This document shows positions 7,226 to 10,947 of a DNA stretch of 10,947 nucleotides, piece after piece. The notes below the pieces were generated by a model. It saw only the letters and a program-made list of their open reading frames with translations. It ran no database searches and was not told the DNA's origin. Source of the stretch: an uncultured Akkermansia sp. GTDB lineage: Bacteria > Verrucomicrobiota > Verrucomicrobiia > Verrucomicrobiales > Akkermansiaceae. The number at the start of each line of letters is the position of its first letter. Position 1 is the stretch's first letter. The position numbers were made by a program, and so were the translations under genes. The stretch spans positions 1 to 10,947 of the forward strand of contig CAAFXA010000379.1 in NCBI GenBank assembly GCA_900766865.1, given 5' to 3'.

Positions 7226-8590
7226 ATGATTACACTCACCAACCTGACTGCAGGCCCGGAAATCGGCGCCAACTGCTACCTGCTGGACATGGAGGGCTCC
7301 CGCATCGTCCTCGACTGCGGCATGCACCCCAAGCAGGATGGTAACGCCGCCAAGCCGAATTTCTCCCTCATCGGAGCCGCAGACCCGGATGCCATCTTCA
7401 TCACCCATTCCCATCTGGACCACATCGGCACCCTGCCCGTGTTCCAGGATGAATACCCGCGAGCCGAGGTCATCATGACCGTGGGAACGGCGGAAGTAGG
7501 CGACGCCATGCTGCACAATTCCGTGAATGTGATGACAGCCAAGCGCATGGGGGAAGGCATTGTGGAATACCCTTTCTTTACCCACGGCGAGCTGCAACGC
7601 CATGTGAATGCCTGGGTAACACGCCCGTACAATGAACCGTTCCGCACCGGCAACAACGGCACCATTCTGGCCACCCTGCACGATGCCGGGCACATCCTCG
7701 GCTCCTGCGGCGTGCTGCTGGAGGGCATGAGCGGCACCACGGTTTTCTACACAGGCGATGTCCAGTTCGAGAACCAGACCCTCATCGGCGGAGCAGATTT
7801 TCCGCAAAGTGGCGTGGACGTGCTCATCATGGAATGCACGCACGGCCTGAAAGACCGCGACCCGGGCTACACCCGCGAGAAGGAAATGCTGCGCTTTGCC
7901 GGCACCATCCGCGAGGTACTGGAGGGTGGCGGTGCCGTGCTCATACCCGTATTTGCACTGGGCAAGAGCCAGGAACTTCTCTGCGAACTGGGTCGCTTCA
8001 AGCGCGAGGGGCTCATCCCGGATGTACCGGTATACTTCGGCGGCCTGAGCTCAAAAATCACTCAGGTCTATGACCGACTGTGCGACAGCACACCCCGTCT
8101 CAAGCCCGGCTACCGACTGAAGGAGGATGTGGAGACTCGCGGCCTGCCCAAACAGGATAAAGGCCCCCTGGTTGCCACCCCGGGCAATATCTACCTCGTT
8201 TCCAGCGGTATGATGAGCGAGCACACAGTCTCCTACAAAATGGCCGCCCAGGTGCTGCCACACAAGAACGATGCCATCCTCTTTGTGGGCTACAGCGACC
8301 CGGAATCCCCTGCAGGTCGAATCAAAGCTACACAACCCGGAGAAAATGTGAAACTCAACGGCAAGGGCCAGGCATACCCTCTGCTTTGCCGCACCGAATG
8401 CTTCGACTTCTCCGGCCATGCCACGCGCTCCGCTCTGGTGGACTACGCCTGCCGCCTGCGCCCCCACACCATCGTGCTCGTGCATGGCGATGAGGATGCC
8501 ATGGCCAGCATGCAGGCAACCCTTACCGAGGCTTTACCGGACAGCCGCATCCTCTGTCCCCGTCCGGGCAAGACGATAAGGTTAGACTGA
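7226..8590 (+). CDS. Beta-CASP metallo-beta-lactamase family RNase (CPSF73-like)
   Basis: A 454-aa protein combining a metallo-beta-lactamase fold with a beta-CASP insert, the architecture of RNA-processing nucleases related to archaeal and bacterial CPSF73-like exonucleases. Zinc-binding motifs are HSHLDH (61-66), His156 in DAGHILGS, and Asp178 in YTGD. Beta-CASP motifs are the acidic ECTHG (203-207), SGHA with His398, and His420 in VHGD. The region 230-350 (GGGAVLIPVFALGKSQE, SSGMM) is typical of the beta-CASP domain. It lacks the long N-terminal KH domains of archaeal forms and the C-terminal domain of RNase J. By family it should cleave or degrade RNA; activity and target are inferred. 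It is the last gene of the operon, 10 bp after lysA, and ends just before a strong terminator. Confidence 0.92.
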   Translation: MITLTNLTAGPEIGANCYLLDMEGSRIVLDCGMHPKQDGNAAKPNFSLIGAADPDAIFITHSHLDHIGTLPVFQDEYPRAEVIMTVGTAEVGDAMLHNSVNVMTAKRMGEGIVEYPFFTHGELQRHVNAWVTRPYNEPFRTGNNGTILATLHDAGHILGSCGVLLEGMSGTTVFYTGDVQFENQTLIGGADFPQSGVDVLIMECTHGLKDRDPGYTREKEMLRFAGTIREVLEGGGAVLIPVFALGKSQELLCELGRFKREGLIPDVPVYFGGLSSKITQVYDRLCDSTPRLKPGYRLKEDVETRGLPKQDKGPLVATPGNIYLVSSGMMSEHTVSYKMAAQVLPHKNDAILFVGYSDPESPAGRIKATQPGENVKLNGKGQAYPLLCRTECFDFSGHATRSALVDYACRLRPHTIVLVHGDEDAMASMQATLTEALPDSRILCPRPGKTIRLD

Positions 8591-8597
8591 TTTTCTC

Positions 8598-8627
8598 AAA
8601 GGCGAGCCCACAGGCTCGCCTTTTTTT
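8598..8627 (+). terminator. Intrinsic terminator of the permease-lysA-RNase operon
   Basis: A GC-rich stem GGCGAGCC (8601-8608) / GGCTCGCC (8613-8620) with a CACA loop is extended by AAA / TTT pairing and followed by seven T residues (8621-8627). It starts 8 bases after the RNase stop codon. The A residues before the stem give a short T-run on the other strand, so it may also act weakly on minus-strand transcripts. A second small hairpin, GCACTT / AAGTGC (8630-8647), follows. Confidence 0.93.
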
Positions 8628-8650
8628 CTGCACTTGTACGAAAGTGCGGC

Positions 8651-8715
8651 AAAAAGGAAGGGCAAAGTTCAGAGTCCGGCGGCACATACTACCTACCAGA
8701 CTTTAAACTTTGCCC
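8651..8715 (-). terminator. Long interrupted stem-loop terminator of the exported-protein gene
   Basis: On the minus strand GGGCAAAGTT (8715-8706) pairs with AACTTTGCCC (8669-8660) in a perfect 10-bp stem. A 3x3 internal loop separates it from a second 7-bp stem (AGTCTGG / CCGGACT, one U-G pair), closed by a 16-base loop. The run TTCCTTTTT (8659-8651) follows. It lies about 70 bases after the stop of the gene at 8785-9225. The two-part stem is larger than needed for termination and may also stabilise the mRNA 3' end (inference). Confidence 0.7.
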
Positions 8716-8784
8716 CTTGGAATTCGTGCTTTATCTATTGGCTTACGCAAAATCTACGAAAGCCTTCAGCGTCTGCCTCCGATA

Positions 8785-9225
8785 TCATTCCTCACCTCCG
8801 CCGACAATAGCCTTAAGGGCCTCACTGCCGTAGAAAGCGTTTTCTTCGATTCGCATTTCAGCCGCTTCCATACGGGGGGAAATGCTCATGATAAGCGGGA
8901 ACACCTTCTGCAGAATGAGCATCTGCTGCTCTTCGGAAAGACGGGTGCCGATAGAAGCGAAACGAGCCTCGCTTTCTTCCATGCGGGTCTTGTATGTCAT
9001 CAACTTTTCAGCGGCAGCATCGGCAGTCTCCTTATCCGTCACGGATTCAAAAACTTCCACAAGCTCCGTCATCACCTGTACGAGCTCATTAATGACAGAA
9101 TCCAGCTCGGCCTGAGAAACGCCTGCAGCGGGTGCAGGTGCAGGAGCGAGTACGGGAGCTGCGTCCTGAGCCATGGCCAGAGGGGCGCACAGGAGACCTG
9201 CGGCAAGAATTGCAATTTTCTTCAT
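8785..9225 (-). CDS. Small exported alpha-helical protein, unknown function
   Basis: The 146-aa product starts with a clear Sec signal peptide: KK, a hydrophobic core (4-16) and a likely cleavage after AMA at residue 19. An Ala-Pro linker follows (about 22-34, APAPAPAA). The remainder (about 37-140) is predicted to be almost entirely helical and charged, rich in Glu, Ala and Met, suitable for coiled-coil or helical-bundle packing. The Cys at residue 13 is inside the hydrophobic core and does not form a proper lipobox, so a periplasmic or secreted soluble protein is more likely than a lipoprotein. The gene is monocistronic, with its own strong promoter (9293-9322) and terminator (8651-8715). 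The leader of about 60 bases has an A-rich stretch before the ATG instead of a Shine-Dalgarno motif. I do not recognise a family. Confidence 0.8.
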   Translation of the reverse strand: MKKIAILAAGLLCAPLAMAQDAAPVLAPAPAPAAGVSQAELDSVINELVQVMTELVEVFESVTDKETADAAAEKLMTYKTRMEESEARFASIGTRLSEEQQMLILQKVFPLIMSISPRMEAAEMRIEENAFYGSEALKAIVGGGEE

Positions 9226-9292
9226 ATTTTTATTGATTGTTTTTTAATTCAGCACTCGCGGCACATCAGGCGCACACCAGTACACTGCGCGC

Positions 9293-9322
9293 ATCTTACC
9301 ACAGGGTGACACTACATGTCAA
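9293..9322 (-). promoter_or_regulatory. Strong sigma-70-type promoter of the exported-protein gene
   Basis: On the minus strand a consensus -35 TTGACA (9322-9317) and a -10 TAAGAT (9298-9293) are separated by 18 bases. Transcription should start near 9286, giving a leader of about 60 bases. The leader can form a small stem (GCGCA / TGCGC) near its 5' end. This is the best -35 match in the window and suggests high expression. Confidence 0.7.
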
Positions 9323-9563
9323 TTCACAAGAGAAAATAACATAAAATCGCATCGAAATAGAGCCCATAAATTGGGCACCTCTAAAAACTCTGTTTGATCG
9401 GCAAACGGAAATTTGGCGAGATATTGCGAGCCTCTTGGCGAGCCAAAAACAGAAGCCCCCAGCAGGGGGCGAAAGAACTCTGGCAGGGGCAAGCGAACGA
9501 ATTCCACGGCGAAGAAAAAACGAACGCCGAAAGACAAAATAGAAGCCAAACCGTTATTTTTGC
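9323..9563. other. Gene-free stretch with hairpins, possible repeat or uncharacterised RNA region
   Basis: The whole interval between the exported-protein gene and asd is 431 bases (9226-9656). This part lies between the two promoters and contains no gene I can support. It holds a 5-bp hairpin GCCCA / TGGGC (9362-9376), repeated GGCGAG / GCGAGCC words (9416-9444), a terminator-like hairpin (9445-9470), and a purine-rich stretch with a CGGCG / CGCCG stem (9507-9529). Both strands happen to have stop-free frames across much of it, but neither reads like a known protein. It is longer than the other spacers in this window. Confidence 0.5.
9445..9470 (-). terminator. Terminator-like hairpin with no visible upstream gene
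   Basis: GCCCCC (9455-9460) and GGGGGC (9465-9470) form a perfect 6-bp GC stem with a 4-base loop. On the minus strand it is followed by TTCTGTTTTT (9454-9445), the layout of an intrinsic terminator. No minus-strand gene lies upstream; the nearest sequence is the asd leader on the opposite strand. It could end an antisense or small RNA, block read-through toward the exported-protein gene, or be part of a repeat. Confidence 0.4.
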
Positions 9564-9591
9564 TTGCCATTGATGACGAAAAGGCTATAAT
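9564..9591 (+). promoter_or_regulatory. Predicted promoter of asd
   Basis: A -35 element TTGCCA (9564-9569) and a perfect -10 TATAAT (9586-9591) are separated by 16 bases. Transcription should start near 9598, giving a leader of about 60 bases before the asd start codon. Confidence 0.65.
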
Positions 9592-9594
9592 AAC

Positions 9595-9628
9595 GCGGGC
9601 GCACCAGATAGCATGGTGTCGAGCCCGC
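9595..9628 (+). promoter_or_regulatory. Structured 5' leader of asd
   Basis: A two-part stem-loop lies directly after the -10 box. The outer stem is GCGGGC (9595-9600) / GCCCGC (9623-9628) and the inner stem CACCA (9602-9606) / TGGTG (9614-9618), with the 7-base loop GATAGCA. If transcription starts near 9598, part of the outer 5' strand is lost; if it starts at 9595 or further upstream, the full structure forms. No T-run follows, so it is not a terminator. It may affect mRNA stability or translation. It does not resemble the much larger lysine riboswitch. Confidence 0.4.
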
Positions 9629-9656
9629 AGAACACAGAAACCAGAAATCGACAAGT

Positions 9657-10670
9657 ATGATGACCAATCCCCGAGTCGCAATCGTCGGCGCCACCGGTGC
9701 CGTAGGCGTTGAGCTTCTTTCCTGCCTGGAGACCCGAAACTTCCCGCTGGCCTCCCTCAAGCTCCTGGCTTCCAAACGTTCTGCCGGTAAACAGGTAGCA
9801 TTCCGTGGCGAAATGCTTACAGTGGAGGAGCTGACGAAGGATTCCTTTGCCGATGTGGATTTGGCTCTGTTTGCCGCCGGTGGCGACATCTCCCGCGAGT
9901 TTGCCCCCATTGCCGGAGCGGCCGGATGTGTTGTTGTGGACAACTCCTCTGCCTTCCGCCAGGATGAAGACGTACCGCTCGTTGTGCCGGAAATTAACCC
10001 GGAGGCGGCCTTCAACCATCCCCGCAACATCATCGCCAACCCGAACTGCACCACCATCATTACCCTGATGGCCCTCTTCCCCCTGCACCAGAAGTATGGC
10101 CTCAAGACAATCATTGCCAGCAGCTACCAGGCAGTGAGCGGCAGCGGCCAACACGGCATCACCGAGCTGGAAAATCAGGTGCGCGCCATTTCCAACGGCC
10201 ACCCGGTGGAAATCTCCACCTACCCCCGCCAGATTGCCTTCAACGTGCTGCCCCAGATTGACAAGTTCACCGATACCGGTTACACCAAGGAAGAGCTCAA
10301 GATGCTCAACGAAGGCCGCAAGATTATGGGCCTGCCGGAGCTGAAGGTGACCTGCACCTGCGTGCGCGTGCCGGTATACCGCAGCCACTCCATTTCCTGC
10401 GTGGCCCAGTTCGAGCAGCCTGTGGATGTGGAAGGTGCCCGTGCCTGCTACGAAGGCAAGCCCGGTGTAGCCCTCATGGACGACCCCGCCGCCAACGTAT
10501 GGCCCACCCCGCTGGATTCCACCAATGGCGATACCTGCTTCGTGGGTCGCATCCGCAAGGATTTGGCTGTGGACAATGCCCTGAACCTGTGGGTAGTGGG
10601 CGACCAGGTGCGCAAGGGCGCTGCCCTGAATGCCGTGCAGATTGCCGAGCTGCTGGTAAACGGGAAATAA
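9657..10670 (+). CDS. asd: Aspartate-semialdehyde dehydrogenase
   Basis: The enzyme reduces L-aspartyl-4-phosphate to L-aspartate 4-semialdehyde with NADPH, the branch point toward diaminopimelate/lysine, threonine and methionine. The 337-aa protein shows the N-terminal NADP-binding loop GATGAVG (11-17), the catalytic Cys131 in NPNCTT, SYQAVSGSG (156-164) with Gln158, and the substrate/catalytic region RVPVYRSHS with Arg237 and His244. The length fits the family. Two adjacent ATG codons (9657 and 9660) are both possible starts; neither has a visible Shine-Dalgarno sequence. It has its own promoter (9564-9591) and is followed after 15 bp by a prenyl synthase gene, probably in the same transcript. 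N-acetyl-glutamyl-phosphate reductase (ArgC) shares the fold, but the motifs and length here are those of Asd. Confidence 0.96.
   Translation: MMTNPRVAIVGATGAVGVELLSCLETRNFPLASLKLLASKRSAGKQVAFRGEMLTVEELTKDSFADVDLALFAAGGDISREFAPIAGAAGCVVVDNSSAFRQDEDVPLVVPEINPEAAFNHPRNIIANPNCTTIITLMALFPLHQKYGLKTIIASSYQAVSGSGQHGITELENQVRAISNGHPVEISTYPRQIAFNVLPQIDKFTDTGYTKEELKMLNEGRKIMGLPELKVTCTCVRVPVYRSHSISCVAQFEQPVDVEGARACYEGKPGVALMDDPAANVWPTPLDSTNGDTCFVGRIRKDLAVDNALNLWVVGDQVRKGAALNAVQIAELLVNGK

Positions 10671-10947
<277 letters not shown>

Noticed and set aside
6316..7272. Long minus-strand open frame opposite lysA
   Set aside because: It is antisense to a well-supported gene with full catalytic motifs; the reverse translation has no recognisable features.
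8710..9309. Plus-strand open frame of about 200 codons spanning the terminator and exported-protein gene
   Set aside because: It begins inside the minus-strand terminator stem and lies opposite a gene with signal peptide, promoter and terminator.
9445..9529. 6S, SRP, tmRNA or RNase P RNA gene in the spacer
   Set aside because: I looked for the conserved sequence signatures of these RNAs and saw none.
9598..9656. Lysine riboswitch upstream of asd
   Set aside because: The leader is only about 60 bases with a single nested stem. The known lysine riboswitch is much longer with a five-helix junction.
9413..9712. Plus-strand open frame rich in Lys and Arg before asd
   Set aside because: It runs through the asd promoter and overlaps the asd start in another frame. 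The composition reflects the purine-rich spacer, and there is no ribosome binding site.

Overview
This window looks like ordinary chromosome from a Gram-negative bacterium with moderately high GC. Several genes have hydrophobic, sigma-70-type promoter and terminator architecture, one product has a clear Sec signal peptide, and meso-diaminopimelate/lysine genes (lysA, asd) are present. The mix of gut-type housekeeping genes, sparse Shine-Dalgarno sites and gene content suggests a Verrucomicrobiota member close to Akkermansia. That assignment is an impression from sequence style, not a database match, and should be treated as tentative. I see no tRNA, rRNA, CRISPR array, insertion sequence or phage gene.

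Layout. Left part (109-4678), all on the minus strand and read right to left: an M20-family dipeptidase, then an ABC-2-type ABC transporter ATPase, then three less ordinary genes. These three are a membrane-anchored ankyrin-repeat protein, a 134-aa three-helix membrane protein and a 405-aa membrane protein with a large unrecognised C-terminal domain. The genes are 55 bp apart or less, and one pair overlaps by ATGA, so they could form one transcription unit. The extreme left end (1-108) carries a perfect palindrome and short direct repeats that look like an interspersed repeat.

Middle part (4794-8590), plus strand: an AI-2E-family membrane permease, diaminopimelate decarboxylase (lysA) and a beta-CASP metallo-beta-lactamase RNase, with gaps of 19 and 10 bp. 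They end in a textbook intrinsic terminator. The divergent promoters between the dipeptidase and the permease both sit so close to the start codons that leaderless or nearly leaderless mRNAs are predicted.

Right part: a stand-alone minus-strand gene for a small exported helical protein (8785-9225) has its own strong promoter and its own long interrupted-stem terminator. It is followed by a 431-bp gene-free stretch with a terminator-like hairpin that belongs to no visible gene. Then come the promoter, a structured leader, asd (aspartate-semialdehyde dehydrogenase) and the start of a polyprenyl (farnesyl-type) diphosphate synthase gene cut by the window end.

How they fit together. Asd and LysA are an early and the final enzyme of the diaminopimelate/lysine pathway, but they sit in separate transcription units. 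The prenyl synthase starts the route to isoprenoid carriers such as undecaprenyl phosphate, so the right side leans toward cell-wall precursor supply. The ankyrin and membrane-protein trio is the only block whose role cannot be read from the sequence, and it is the most likely place for undescribed biology here.
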